A DNA stretch of 64,000 nucleotides from Cyanobacterium sp. uoEpiScrs1 (GCF_947331815.1 NZ_OX373462.1:1847376-1911375), one strand, 5' to 3'; positions 39,595 through 49,180 are shown, numbered from the stretch's first letter. The notes: generated by a model not told the origin, from the letters alone. Numbers and translations: made by a program.

Positions 39595-40399
39595 TTGTAA
39601 TGTAAGGAAAAGATTTAGGAGTTAATTTATTCGATTGAGATTTTTCTATTTTAAGTACTTTTCGTTGCATAGTTGCTAATTGCCGTTCTAATCTATTTAT
39701 ACGACTGTGAAGCTGACTGACATCAGTTTGATAACGTTGCTTATTACGTTTTTGTAAAGTGACAATTTTTTCTTTGAAGATTGTTTGTTCTTTTTGTAAC
39801 TTATTCATGTCTCGGATAACAATTCTTTCTAACTGTTGAAGCCGTGACTTTTTTTCCCACAGACTAGATAATGTACCACTTAACCAGAAAAAACTGCTAA
39901 TACCCAGCAATAATCCTCCTAAACTAACAATAATCCCAATTGATATCCGTTTACGCAATTTTAAGTCCTTAGAAAACTGCTCTAATAAATTTAACGCTTC
40001 TTTACAATCAGGTTTAATAACAAGACATTGACGAATTCTAAAACGAACATTATTCTCATCTTCATAAGAATGTTTTTCTTGCCAACGTCCAATGTAGGAA
40101 CCAGCAAGACTAATTAACATCTCTAAATTAGAGGGATTAAAAACTACTGCTTCTTGAAGTTCTAATATGGCATCATCCCAGTGCTTCAGACTCATATAAC
40201 CTTGAGCGCGAACATAGTGATCATGAGATTGTTTTTGGGCAGCCTCAATTTCGTCAGGTTCAATACCAAGCTCTGCCGCAATTTTTTCTACTTCTCCTGT
40301 AGTAGGAATACGTTGACTCGACTGACTTAATTCAGTAACTCGTTGAATGTAGTTTTCAATGACACTACTGGAAACATTTTCAGAAAAAGTAGTCTTCAT
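39587..40399 (-). CDS. TPR-containing membrane protein with coiled coil, unknown
   Basis: 270 residues. Residues about 55-130 look like TPR helices (HDHYVRAQGYMSLKHWDDAILELQEAVVFNPSNLEMLISLAGSYIGR). A single transmembrane helix follows (ISIGIIVSLGGLLLGISSFFWL, about 174-195), then an outward or inward coiled coil (LQQLERIVIRDMNKLQKEQTIFKEKI...). This layout, TPR on one side and coiled coil on the other, suggests a scaffold. The N-terminal segment contains a helix-turn-helix-like ELGIEPDEIEAAQKQS. A conserved cyanobacterial type, but I cannot assign a function. Confidence 0.8.
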   Translation of the reverse strand: MKTTFSENVSSSVIENYIQRVTELSQSSQRIPTTGEVEKIAAELGIEPDEIEAAQKQSHDHYVRAQGYMSLKHWDDAILELQEAVVFNPSNLEMLISLAGSYIGRWQEKHSYEDENNVRFRIRQCLVIKPDCKEALNLLEQFSKDLKLRKRISIGIIVSLGGLLLGISSFFWLSGTLSSLWEKKSRLQQLERIVIRDMNKLQKEQTIFKEKIVTLQKRNKQRYQTDVSQLHSRINRLERQLATMQRKVLKIEKSQSNKLTPKSFPYITIP

Positions 40400-40551
40400 T
40401 TAAAGTTTCTCTCTTAAATTTTAGTTAGCTCGAGTCATTCGACACCAGGTGGGAAATCAAACCTGTGGGTAATGGTTTTCTATGTTGGTCGATTGAATGT
40501 AATTTCGTATCAATGTAAGATACCCGTTGTTGTCCGAGTTAATTGATTAAT

Positions 40552-41013
40552 TTAATCTGTGGCCATTGAGCGAATAATATCTCCTTGAGTTAATAGACCA
40601 ATAACTTTATTTCCTTGTTTGTTAACTACTGGTAAACGGCTAATATTCTTTTTGTGCATGATGTGGGCAGCTTCGCGCAGAGATTGAGAGGATTGAACTG
40701 ATATAGGTTGACTAGTCATCACTTCTCCTACTGTTTGTCCTAATACTTTATGAATCTCTTTTTCATAGCGTGCGGGATTTTGCAGATAGATAACACTATC
40801 TAAAATTACAATATAAGGAGATGCTTCGACTCCTGATTGTTGCCACATTAAATCAGTTTCAGAGATTATTCCAACAAGTTTACCTGCATCATTAACTACA
40901 GGTAGTCCACTGATATGTTTTTCCGCTAATAATTTGATCGCTTCTTTTAATGGTGTTTGTGGAGTCACCATTATAGGATTGGGAGTCATTACGTCTGCAA
41001 CAGTTTTTCTCAT
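40552..41013 (-). CDS. Tandem CBS-domain protein
   Basis: 153 residues from ATG 41013 (MRKTVADVMTPNPIMV); a TTG at 41052 is also in frame. Two CBS domains fill the protein: VADVMTPNPIMVTPQTPLKEAIKLLAEKHISGLPVVNDAGKLVGIISETDL, and after a linker VGEVMTSQPISVQSSQSLREAAHIMHKKNISRLPVVNKQGNKVIGLLTQGDII. A CBS pair binds adenosyl nucleotides and usually reports energy state to a partner; stand-alone pairs are common in cyanobacteria. The partner is unknown. It lies 152 bases upstream of the TPR gene on the same strand. Confidence 0.92.
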   Translation of the reverse strand: MRKTVADVMTPNPIMVTPQTPLKEAIKLLAEKHISGLPVVNDAGKLVGIISETDLMWQQSGVEASPYIVILDSVIYLQNPARYEKEIHKVLGQTVGEVMTSQPISVQSSQSLREAAHIMHKKNISRLPVVNKQGNKVIGLLTQGDIIRSMATD

Positions 41014-41145
41014 ACTTTCATCTGGGAGATCATTTGGCTGGTTGACTATCAACTTTACTTTATTGTAGGCATTTTCTAGGTATATCTTCAGATCTGGTTA
41101 TCAGATTGTTGCTTCTTGTTAGAAACGTTTTACCAGAAAAATAGA

Positions 41146-41208
41146 ATTAACTCTAAACATTTATTATGAAAATCAGTAACAATTTCCAAATAAATGTTTA
41201 GAGTTAAT
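41146..41208 (-). terminator. 18-bp hairpin after the DUF2062 gene
   Basis: Arms 41146-41163 and 41191-41208 (ATTAACTCTAAACATTTA and complement) pair perfectly around a 27-base loop. It starts 37 bases after the stop on the minus strand. Confidence 0.75.
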
Positions 41209-41244
41209 CTAATCTATGATTACTTATCTTGGGTTCTATAGTTA

Positions 41245-41796
41245 TCATTTTTGGTTAGCAATTTTACATGTTTTTTTCCAATCAAAAAACAATTTTAAAC
41301 CCAAAAAATAACTAATAAAAGAGCAAAAAATACCAACTATAAAACATCCTAAAAATAGGGTAACAATGTAATTTAACCCTGATTCAATTAACATTGACCA
41401 GGATTGCCAACCTTGCTGGAAATTTATTGGTAAAATTTTATCTTTAAATCCTAGCAATAAAAATTCACCTACTTTATAATTCAAGGTAAAAATAGGAATA
41501 TAAGTCAAAGGATTACTAATCCAAGTTCCAATAGCCGCAGCAAACTTATTTCCACGACAAATAATTGCTAGCAAAACTCCTATAACAGTTTGGAGTCCAA
41601 ATAAAGGAAAACACCCAGCAAATACTCCACAAGCTAATCCTCTAGCCATAAAATGTGGAGTTACTCGTAACCGACGAAACCGCAAATATAAGTAACGATA
41701 ATGTTTTCTTAAACGACAAAGCGGCAAAATTGTAAATCTATCTTCTTCCATTACCATCGACTTAATAGAGTAGCCATAATAGGTTTTTAAACACAT
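41245..41796 (-). CDS. DUF2062 membrane protein
   Basis: 183 residues. GLACGVFAGCFPLFGLQTVIGVLLAIICRGNKFAAAIGTWISNPLTYIPIF is the DUF2062 signature, with two or three membrane helices and a final one (LNYIVTLFLGCFIVGIFCSFISYFLG). The N-terminus is basic (RLRKHYRYLYLRFRRLRVTPH). The biochemical function of the family is not established. Starts at 41796, 41757 and 41751 are all ATG; the shorter ones would remove the unusual MCLKTYYGYSIKS. It is separated from the CBS gene by its own terminator. Confidence 0.88.
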   Translation of the reverse strand: MCLKTYYGYSIKSMVMEEDRFTILPLCRLRKHYRYLYLRFRRLRVTPHFMARGLACGVFAGCFPLFGLQTVIGVLLAIICRGNKFAAAIGTWISNPLTYIPIFTLNYKVGEFLLLGFKDKILPINFQQGWQSWSMLIESGLNYIVTLFLGCFIVGIFCSFISYFLGLKLFFDWKKTCKIANQK

Positions 41797-42260
41797 TTAC
41801 AAGCAATAATTGAATCACTATTTTCATGGTACTATCAATCTCTTTAATTAATCATAACAATCTTACAATATATAAGCTTAATTTTAAAAATCAATTAAGT
41901 CTCTGTATATTTAAAAAAAGTTAGATAAATATCTTTATTGATTATTCTTTAATATTATCAAATTGAGTATTGATGAAAGAAAAATCTATCGAAATAACTT
42001 ACCTTATATTTAATCTATTCTATAAGTACAAATTAAACTATATAGAATATTTTTTCATTGATAATGATAAATTTTTAGCAAAATATGATTAAATTGTGTT
42101 TCACATAATATTAGGCCTTGTACTAGGTTTTATGACTAACGTGTTGTTTGTTTTCTATTCTATAAAGATGCCATAATATTATAGATCTTTATTCAGAATG
42201 AGATAGTCTTATGGACTACCCAAAGATAGATATTACGTTGGCAAAGGAGTAAGCGAAAAA
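41797..42260. other. Divergent spacer between DUF2062 gene and crtR
   Basis: 464 bases, AT-rich, with both promoters. A good ribosome-binding site (AAAGGAG) sits 12 bases before the crtR ATG. Nothing else seen. Confidence 0.5.
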
Positions 42261-43145
42261 ATGCAGTCGGACCGGACCTCGCTGACAGTCCCCGAAGAAT
42301 ATCTTAAAACACCAGGTGGCTTCAATCCTAATGTCTCGATGTTTTTTAGCTCACTCTTACTGATTAGTCTTTCAACTTGCGGTTATTGGTTATGGAAATG
42401 GCCCAATTGGATTTGTTTTTTTTCTAATGTTCTAGCTCTTCATTTATCAGGAACAGTTGTTCACGACGCTTCCCATAATGCAGCCCATAATAATCGTATT
42501 TTCAATGTCATTCTAGGTCATGGTAGTGCACTAATACTGGGCTTCGCTTTTCCCGTATTTACACGGGTACATTTGCAACACCACGCTCATGTCAATGATC
42601 CTTACAATGATCCTGATCATTTTGTCTCCACCGGAGGTCCTCTATGGATGATTGCTGCTCGTTTTTTCTATCACGAAGTTTTTTTCTTTAAACGTCGTCT
42701 TTGGCACAAGTATGAGTTATTTGAATGGTTTTTGAATCGACTGTTTATATTGACGGTAGTTTTTTGGAGTATTCATTACGGATTTATCGATTATTTAATG
42801 CATTTTTGGTTTGTTCCTGCTCTGGTGGTCGGGATTGCTTTGGGATTATTTTTTGATTACCTTCCCCATCGTCCTTTCAAGGAACGTAATCGTTGGAAAA
42901 ATGCGAGGGTTTACCCCAGTCCTATTTTAAACTTAATGATTTTTGGACAGAATTACCACTTAGTTCATCACTTATGGCCATCTATTCCTTGGTATAAGTA
43001 CGAGCAGGCCTATAACGCGACCAAACTTCTCTTAGATGCTAAAGGATGTTATCAGTCTTTAGGACTGTTGAAGGGAAAAAACTTTCGTAGTTTTCTATAT
43101 GACGTCTTTTTAGGAATTCACTTTCATAACTTTCAGAATAAGTAA
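42261..43145 (+). CDS. crtR: Beta-carotene hydroxylase CrtR
   Basis: 294 residues, the membrane fatty-acid-hydroxylase type used by cyanobacteria. The three histidine clusters that hold the diiron centre are present: HDASHNAAH (about residue 68), HLQHHAHVNDP (about 104) and NYHLVHHLWPSIPW (about 230). Hydrophobic helices lie between. It hydroxylates beta-carotene to zeaxanthin (or myxol precursors) in membranes, using O2. The gene is intact, so xanthophyll synthesis remains. It has a strong ribosome-binding site and stands alone. Confidence 0.95.
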   Translation: MQSDRTSLTVPEEYLKTPGGFNPNVSMFFSSLLLISLSTCGYWLWKWPNWICFFSNVLALHLSGTVVHDASHNAAHNNRIFNVILGHGSALILGFAFPVFTRVHLQHHAHVNDPYNDPDHFVSTGGPLWMIAARFFYHEVFFFKRRLWHKYELFEWFLNRLFILTVVFWSIHYGFIDYLMHFWFVPALVVGIALGLFFDYLPHRPFKERNRWKNARVYPSPILNLMIFGQNYHLVHHLWPSIPWYKYEQAYNATKLLLDAKGCYQSLGLLKGKNFRSFLYDVFLGIHFHNFQNK

Positions 43146-43301
43146 GTAGTCATAGTAAAGCCAATCGCACCGGATGACAACTCATAAACGGCCAGTCCAA
43201 TAAACAACTAAAATATAAGCAACTTACATGCATAACTGATATACTCCTAAGTATGACCTATATAGGTATTTTGGAAAGTTTATCTGATAGGTGATAGGTC
43301 T

Positions 43302-44072
43302 CTAGATAGAAGTAAGAATAAAACGACGATTAATCGGTTGAACTGGGCGCGCGTTTAAGGGAAAAATTTGTTTAAATTGCTGAATTTGCATTAGAGAAAC
43401 TTCTAGTGGTTCCCGAAATACTATCCAATAGACAATCTCAGAACAAGGGGGAGTAGTCAGAGATCCAAAATACCGGTAGCTATCAAAGCTAGTTGGCAAC
43501 AATTTATCTAGAGAAATATAACGATCAGAAATTAATCTTTCGGTGCTTTTTCGAGATGGCATATTATCCCAGACCGACTGAAGAGTTTGATGTTCTTGTC
43601 CTTGTTTAAGAGGAACTCCTAAAACTGCAAGAGAACCTTGTTCATTGCGATGGACAAAATGAATTTCCATCGGGTAGTTTTTTCCATTGACAGTATGTTC
43701 ACTAGGATGATGGAAATGAAATTGCAAAAGCTCAAATTTTTGGTTATCAACACTAATAAAATTACCTGGTCCACTATTAACTTGAATTGTGTGACCATTA
43801 TTGATAATGCGCAGGGGAATCTCCTGATAAGAAACTTCTATGCGGCTAAGTTGAGATTCAATAGGAGACTGTAGATCAATAGGTGATTGTTGTTTTCCCG
43901 TTTTACAAACTCGGTATTCTTCAGAAATATCTCCCCATTGTTCAGGATGCCGGTAATCCCATTCAGTATGATTTTCTTTGCCAATAACTGCCAACAGAGA
44001 AGGAAAACTCAAACTAAAAGTCGTTCCTGCTAATCCCACGGGAATTGATTTGAGAAAAGAGCGTCGATCCAT
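43302..44072 (-). CDS. Alpha-type carbonic anhydrase, Tat-exported (EcaA-like)
   Basis: 256 residues. The N-terminus MDRRSFLKSIPVGLAG is a twin-arginine signal, so the folded, metal-loaded enzyme is probably exported to the periplasm. The catalytic domain has QQSPIDLQSP, zinc ligands His119 and His121 in QFHFHHPSEH and His138 in EIHFVH, and the closing GSLTTPPCSEIVYWIVF. It interconverts CO2 and bicarbonate. In free-living cyanobacteria external alpha-CAs are linked to the CO2-concentrating system. No carboxysome or RuBisCO gene is in this window, so its present role is open. Confidence 0.93.
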   Translation of the reverse strand: MDRRSFLKSIPVGLAGTTFSLSFPSLLAVIGKENHTEWDYRHPEQWGDISEEYRVCKTGKQQSPIDLQSPIESQLSRIEVSYQEIPLRIINNGHTIQVNSGPGNFISVDNQKFELLQFHFHHPSEHTVNGKNYPMEIHFVHRNEQGSLAVLGVPLKQGQEHQTLQSVWDNMPSRKSTERLISDRYISLDKLLPTSFDSYRYFGSLTTPPCSEIVYWIVFREPLEVSLMQIQQFKQIFPLNARPVQPINRRFILTSI

Positions 44073-44193
44073 AATCTAAATTGGTCTATCGGGACTATTC
44101 AGTCCTAATTATAGCGTCAATTACCCGATTGGTTAAATTTTAAAATAGTTCCCAACTAAAAATTAATAATTTTAACATTAGGACTGACAATCA

Positions 44194-45345
44194 CTACTTG
44201 TGTCGTCTGGATAAAAATGAAGGCAGGTCAATCTTACCTTGATCATGTGGTTTGTTGCAATTAATATCAAAACTAAAAGTAACAGAAGGCTGTACTGTCA
44301 ATTCTTGAGACATTGAAGTAACCATCTTATGAGAGTGAACATCATGGTTAGCAACACTTTTGGGATCAACATTAGCTGATATAGCTTTTGGATTTTCTTT
44401 GTTGAGTGATTCTTCCCCCTCAATCATTATCTGTTTAACAACTTCGGGTTTTTCTAAGGCTAAGGTGGGGAGCGTCTCAGTTGCTTTATCGAGATCTTCT
44501 AAAGAGGATAAAAGTTCAGACTGTCTTGGAGAGTTAGACGTAACTATCTGCTTAAGCAAAGTCTTCGGTTCTACTACAGTTGAAACTGACTCTGACACTT
44601 TTTGGGCTTTGGCTTTCTCTGACCAGCTGTTAATGGAAGTTATCTTAGGGGGAGAAATTTTAGTTGAACTAAGAGAATGAGAATTTATTGAAGGTTGAAC
44701 TTGCTTTTTTGTCGACTTACCCAAGCATTCATCCAAAGCTGCCTTATACTGTAGAGAATATCTCTGTTGTCGTTGCAACCTGGCTTGTAATTCTTCGACC
44801 TGTTTTTGACTATGCTCTAGTCGATTAGCCTTTTCCTGATAACGTTGCTTAAGTAAGGTACACTGACGTTCTACGTGAGCCAATTGGGACTGAGTCGTTG
44901 CCAATTTTTCTTGAAGGGTAGTTAATTCCTGTTGTTGTTGTTGAAACTGCTTTTGAGCAGTCTGAAATTGTGCTTTTATAGTATCGACTTGAGTGGTTTG
45001 TTGGGTAAGAAGGAAATCATTTCGACGCGCTTGTTGTCCCTGTTCTTGTAGCTGTTGTTGGGATTCAGCCAAGGATTGTTCTAATTGTACGATGCTCTCA
45101 AGTAGTTCCCTATTTTGTCCCCGTAGTTTTCGCGCAAGATTAAACCAATCCCGACTAGTGACAGGGTCGTTCTCAGGAGTGACCGAAATTTCTATAGTAG
45201 AGGGAGGAGAATCATTGACTTCGATGGGGGTAGTAGTCGGGGTGATTTGGGCACTGATAGTCTCAGACTGATTCAGTTGATCAGAAGTATTCTTTGGATC
45301 TGGATTACCGTCCAAGGGCATCTGAGGATGATTAAAGTTACTCAT
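44194..45345 (-). CDS. Coiled-coil protein, 383 residues, unknown
   Basis: A long Gln-rich coiled coil fills residues about 65-205 (QQLQEQGQQARRNDFLLTQ..., then LARLQRQQRYSLQYKAALDECLG). The flanks are low-complexity: an N-terminal Ser/Thr/Pro region (TTTPIEVNDSPPSTIEI) and a Ser/Lys-rich C-terminal half ending LPSFLSRRHK. No membrane helix or signal. Proteins of this shape are frequent in cyanobacteria and the YSLQYKAALDECL end is a recognisable conserved patch, but no function can be given. Antisense frames seen across it are artefacts of its composition. Confidence 0.82.
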   Translation of the reverse strand: MSNFNHPQMPLDGNPDPKNTSDQLNQSETISAQITPTTTPIEVNDSPPSTIEISVTPENDPVTSRDWFNLARKLRGQNRELLESIVQLEQSLAESQQQLQEQGQQARRNDFLLTQQTTQVDTIKAQFQTAQKQFQQQQQELTTLQEKLATTQSQLAHVERQCTLLKQRYQEKANRLEHSQKQVEELQARLQRQQRYSLQYKAALDECLGKSTKKQVQPSINSHSLSSTKISPPKITSINSWSEKAKAQKVSESVSTVVEPKTLLKQIVTSNSPRQSELLSSLEDLDKATETLPTLALEKPEVVKQIMIEGEESLNKENPKAISANVDPKSVANHDVHSHKMVTSMSQELTVQPSVTFSFDINCNKPHDQGKIDLPSFLSRRHK

Positions 45346-45455
45346 TAGAAATGGCGATATGGGCTGGCTCTGAATATATGGATAGATGGTCTAGAGCCAG
45401 ATTTAGTTTCCTTAATCGATTTAGTTGATTTTTGGCTTCTAGAGTCTCTATAAAA

Positions 45456-45845
45456 CTAACGGTTCATCTCGAATATATGAGACTTTGACTCTTTAGTCCT
45501 CGAATGATCATGGCCTTTGTAAGTATTGTGATTGTGAGGTTTAGACCTAATTTCTATAGATCCTAATTTTGACCGTTCTAAACTTAAGAGAGACATAGTT
45601 TCAACTCCAAAAGCAGCTATTCCCATGGAAACGGCTCCTGTCGCAATAGTTCCCATAGCTACTGCCCCAAATGAAATGAGCCCCATCGGGACAATTCCAA
45701 TAGCAATAATGCCCATGGGCGCAATGCCAATTGAGATATAACCTGTCGGGGTGATACCAATAGAGATAAGAGCAGTTTTTTGTTGATTACAAAAGCCTGT
45801 GGGTTGAACAGAAACGAGCTTTTTTTCTTCGACTGTTGAATCCAT
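45456..45845 (-). CDS. Ten-residue-repeat protein, unknown
   Basis: 129 residues from ATG 45845 (MDSTVEEKKLV); a GTG nine bases earlier is in frame. Residues about 26-85 are six consecutive ten-residue repeats: LISIGITPTG, YISIGIAPMG, IIAIGIVPMG, LISFGAVAMG, TIATGAVSMG and IAAFGVETMS (consensus xIxIGxxPMG). Regular Gly and Ile/Phe positions suggest a beta-solenoid or membrane-inserted beta structure; it is too Gly-rich for a standard helix. The tail is charged and His-rich (SKPHNHNTYKGHDHSRTKES). I do not know the family by name. Confidence 0.78.
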   Translation of the reverse strand: MDSTVEEKKLVSVQPTGFCNQQKTALISIGITPTGYISIGIAPMGIIAIGIVPMGLISFGAVAMGTIATGAVSMGIAAFGVETMSLLSLERSKLGSIEIRSKPHNHNTYKGHDHSRTKESKSHIFEMNR

Positions 45846-46762
45846 AGGTAACACTATTATAGTTGGATGTATTAGCGAGATTTATCTTAGCAAATGATCA
45901 CCAATATTCGTCAAAAGACAATATGTCAAACTTAAAGAGTATAGGACGTTTATTTTTTCGTATAAATATCAATACAGCAAAAGATATTTTGACCTTATTT
46001 AAAGGCTGTTACAATGTGTATTTTAAATTTCAACTAAAACAATATAAAAGCATTTTCTAATCTTTTACATTGTTTTGTAATTTCAACAAATCTTGAAGTA
46101 CAGAATAAATAGTCAATAAATAAAGATCTTAGGTCAAAATAGATGTTTGTTGTCTATGTTTAGACTTGCTAAATAAATTAGTTTTTTACTACTAAAATAG
46201 TAAAAAACTAATTTATGCTTGTTTCATTAGTTGCCGTCAATCAGCTTTATCTAAATAAATAACTTATTAATAGTACTCGTAACAGTTAACCTGTAAATTT
46301 TAAATTTTTTACTCTAACAGAAAAGTAATTTAATATTAGTTAATCTAATATTATTAGAATTTATTTAAAATAGACTAAGAATAGAGATAAACATTCTACA
46401 ATTATGATAATATTCTGGTTTTTTAGGTAGGTATTTTAAGATAAGAGAAATATTTTTTATTATTGATAATATTGCAATAAACAATGTTGTCAATAATAAA
46501 CTTAGTCATTTTATATAAGAAATAAAAGTCATATAATTTATTTTGCAAACTATTCATTATCTAAATAACTAGTTAAGATCCTTTTGTCAGAAAAAATTGA
46601 GAATTTCGGATCAAATAATCCAGACTTAGTTTCACTTTTTTTGAATAAAAAAATAGTATTTCTAGTTTTTTTTCTTAGTTTATATGTAAACTACAGATGT
46701 TAGATTTTGTTGATTTTGCGACTGACCATATCATACTAATGATATAACTGTAACAGGTTAAG
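45846..46762. other. 0.9-kb gene-poor spacer with an orphan hairpin
   Basis: A weak frame at 45924-46060 (MSNLKSIGRLFFRINI...) is possible but unconvincing. A 19-bp inverted repeat follows at 46173-46216. The remainder is AT-rich up to the GH116 gene. Both neighbours start here, so two promoters must be present. Confidence 0.45.
46173..46216. repeat. Orphan 19-bp perfect inverted repeat
   Basis: Arms 46173-46191 and 46198-46216, loop CTAAAA. The core ATTAGTTTTTTACTA contains T-runs on both strands, as in a bidirectional terminator, but no known gene ends nearby; the flanking genes both start on this spacer. Confidence 0.6.
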
Positions 46763-49180
46763 ATGAGCCCTATGAACATACCATTTTCTTTTCCTAATAT
46801 TCCTCATTGCACTTGGAAACGTCCTATCGGAAAAGGATGGGATAAGCCCTATACAGTACGAAAAGCTAGTAATTTAGACGATGGACCCAACCATGGAATG
46901 CCTCTCGGTGGATTTGGGGCAGGTTGTATTGGACGTTCCCCTTCTGGTGACTTCAACCTCTGGCACCTTGATGGAGGTGAACATACATTTGGGGACATTC
47001 CCGCCTGTCAGTTCAGTATTTTTGAACAGTGCGAAGGAAAAAATGCTAAAGCTTATGCTCTTTGTACGCAACCTCCTGAAGATGGAACTCTATCAACTTG
47101 GAATTGGTATCCCACAGAAAAAGGGACTTATTACGCTCTTTATCCTCGCAGTTGGTATGAATATAGAGATGTATTTGATAGTAAATTGATTTGTGAGCAA
47201 TTTTCTCCAATTATTCCGAATAATTACCAGGATACTAGCTATCCTCTTGCTATATTCGAATGGACCGCTCATAACCCTACGGACAAACCTATTACTCTCA
47301 GTATTATGGTAACGTGGCAAAATATTGTGGGATGGTTTACTAATGCGATTAAATCTCCTGAAATTATCGTTAGGGATGATGGTAGCCCCGAATATAGGTA
47401 TCAACCCCGATGGAGGCAAAGTACGGGGAATTTTAATCAATGGATGCGAGATAACTCTAATGTCGGGTTTATACTTAACCATATTCAGCCTCAAACTCAA
47501 GCGCAAGAAGGAGAAGGACAAATTTGTCTTGCTAGCATGATTGATCCCGATGTTGAGTTTTTTTATTTAGGGAAATGGGACCCCGAGGGGGATGGTTCAG
47601 AAGTTTGGGATAATTTTGCCACAAATGGATCATTACCGAATACTGAAGACGAAACACCGGCTAAACATAGGGAACAAATTGCTGCAGCTATGACCATTCG
47701 GTTTACCATTCATCCCGGGAGAACTAAAAAAATTCCTTTTGTTTTAGCCTGGGATTTTCCTATTACAGAATTTGCTCAGGGAGTGAAATATTATCGTCGC
47801 TATACTGACTTTTTTGGTCGTAATGGTAAGAATAGTTGGGCGATGATTAGAATCGCTTTAAAAGATTTTAATATTTGGCATAAAAAAATAGAAGAGTGGC
47901 AGTCTCCTATTATCACAAGAAGTGACTTTCCTGACTGGTTTAAAATGGCTTTATTGAACGAGTTATATCTACTCACTGATGGAGGAACTTTATGGACAGC
48001 CGCCTCAGAAAATGATCCCATTGGACAGTTTGGTGTTCTTGAATGTATAGACTATCGTTGGTATGAAAGTCTAGATGTTCGATTATATGGTTCCTTTGGG
48101 TTAATGATGCTTTGGCCAAGAATAGAAAAGTCAGTCATAGAAGCATTTGCCAGAGCAATTCCAACCTATGATGATACATCTAGAATTATTGGCTATAACC
48201 AAGCAAAGGCAATTAGAAAAATCAAAGGGGCAACTCCTCATGATTTAGGTGCTCCCAATGAACATCCCTGGAAAAAGACTAATTATACTAGCTATCAAGA
48301 CTGTAATCTATGGAAAGATTTAAGTAGTGATTTTGTTCTACAAGTGTATCGAGATTATCTACTAACACCAGGTAAAGATAAAAATTTTTTGGAGAAATGT
48401 TGGCCGGCAATTGTAGAAACTTTAGCTTATCTAAAGACTTTTGATTTAGATAATGATGGTATTCCGGAAAATTCTGGTGCACCTGATCAAACTTTTGATG
48501 ATTGGCAATTACAAGGGATAAGTGCTTATTGTGGTGGATTGTGGATAGCAGCCCTAGAGTCCGCTATTAAAATTGGCGAAATTCTTTTAGAAAATCCTCC
48601 AACTAATTTAAAATCGAAAATGAAATTAGTTAGTGACCATATCAAAGACTATAATCATTGGTTGCAACAATCTCGGTCAGTTTATCACAAGGCTTTATGG
48701 AATGGAGAATATTATCAACTAGATAGTGAAAGTGGTTCTAATGTAGTGATGGCAGATCAATTATGTGGTCAATTCTATGCTCGTTTGTTGAGATTACCTG
48801 ATATCGTTGAGGATAAGTATATCCAGTTAACTTTAAGCAAGGTTTATGATGCTTGTTTTCTAAAGTTTCAAGGGGGACAATATGGAGCAGCAAATGGGAT
48901 GAAACCAGATGGAACACCCGAAGATCCTGATTCAACTCATCCTCAGGAAGTTTGGACAGGAATTAATTTTGGTTTAGCGGCATTCCTTATACAAATGGGA
49001 CGTAAAGATGAAGCATTTAAGTTAATTGAAGTAGTGGTTAAACAAGTGTATGAAAATGGCCTACAGTTTCGTACTCCTGAAGCAATAACGGCTGTTGGAA
49101 CTTTCCGTGTGTGTCATTATCTACGTGCAATGGCTATTTGGGGAGTTTATGGTGTTTTATCTGATTTTAGTACTTTGTAG
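46763..49180 (+). CDS. GH116 family glycoside hydrolase (GBA2-type beta-glucosidase)
   Basis: 805 residues. The N-terminal half begins GMPLGGFGAGCIGRSPSGDFNLWHLDGGEHTF, a hallmark of the GBA2/GH116 beta-sandwich domain. The C-terminal (alpha/alpha)6 barrel has VLECIDYRWYESLDVRLYGSFGLMMLWP, the region of the nucleophile Glu, and ENSGAPDQTFDDWQLQGISAYCGGLW, the region of the acid/base Asp. No signal peptide, so cytosolic. Relatives cleave beta-glucosides, including glucosylceramide in animals. The natural substrate in cyanobacteria is unclear; a glucolipid or soluble glucoside is possible. Large for a reduced genome, so probably useful. A 14-bp terminator follows. Confidence 0.9.
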   Translation: MSPMNIPFSFPNIPHCTWKRPIGKGWDKPYTVRKASNLDDGPNHGMPLGGFGAGCIGRSPSGDFNLWHLDGGEHTFGDIPACQFSIFEQCEGKNAKAYALCTQPPEDGTLSTWNWYPTEKGTYYALYPRSWYEYRDVFDSKLICEQFSPIIPNNYQDTSYPLAIFEWTAHNPTDKPITLSIMVTWQNIVGWFTNAIKSPEIIVRDDGSPEYRYQPRWRQSTGNFNQWMRDNSNVGFILNHIQPQTQAQEGEGQICLASMIDPDVEFFYLGKWDPEGDGSEVWDNFATNGSLPNTEDETPAKHREQIAAAMTIRFTIHPGRTKKIPFVLAWDFPITEFAQGVKYYRRYTDFFGRNGKNSWAMIRIALKDFNIWHKKIEEWQSPIITRSDFPDWFKMALLNELYLLTDGGTLWTAASENDPIGQFGVLECIDYRWYESLDVRLYGSFGLMMLWPRIEKSVIEAFARAIPTYDDTSRIIGYNQAKAIRKIKGATPHDLGAPNEHPWKKTNYTSYQDCNLWKDLSSDFVLQVYRDYLLTPGKDKNFLEKCWPAIVETLAYLKTFDLDNDGIPENSGAPDQTFDDWQLQGISAYCGGLWIAALESAIKIGEILLENPPTNLKSKMKLVSDHIKDYNHWLQQSRSVYHKALWNGEYYQLDSESGSNVVMADQLCGQFYARLLRLPDIVEDKYIQLTLSKVYDACFLKFQGGQYGAANGMKPDGTPEDPDSTHPQEVWTGINFGLAAFLIQMGRKDEAFKLIEVVVKQVYENGLQFRTPEAITAVGTFRVCHYLRAMAIWGVYGVLSDFSTL

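Noticed and set aside
44360-45271. Antisense frames across the coiled-coil gene
   Set aside because: They come from the Gln/Ser-rich codons of the real gene read backwards (Cys/Ser-rich products).
45863-46060. 65-codon plus-strand frame next to the repeat protein
   Set aside because: It starts opposite the leader of the minus-strand gene; the part from 45924 is only faintly protein-like. Kept as a remark in the spacer entry, not as a gene.
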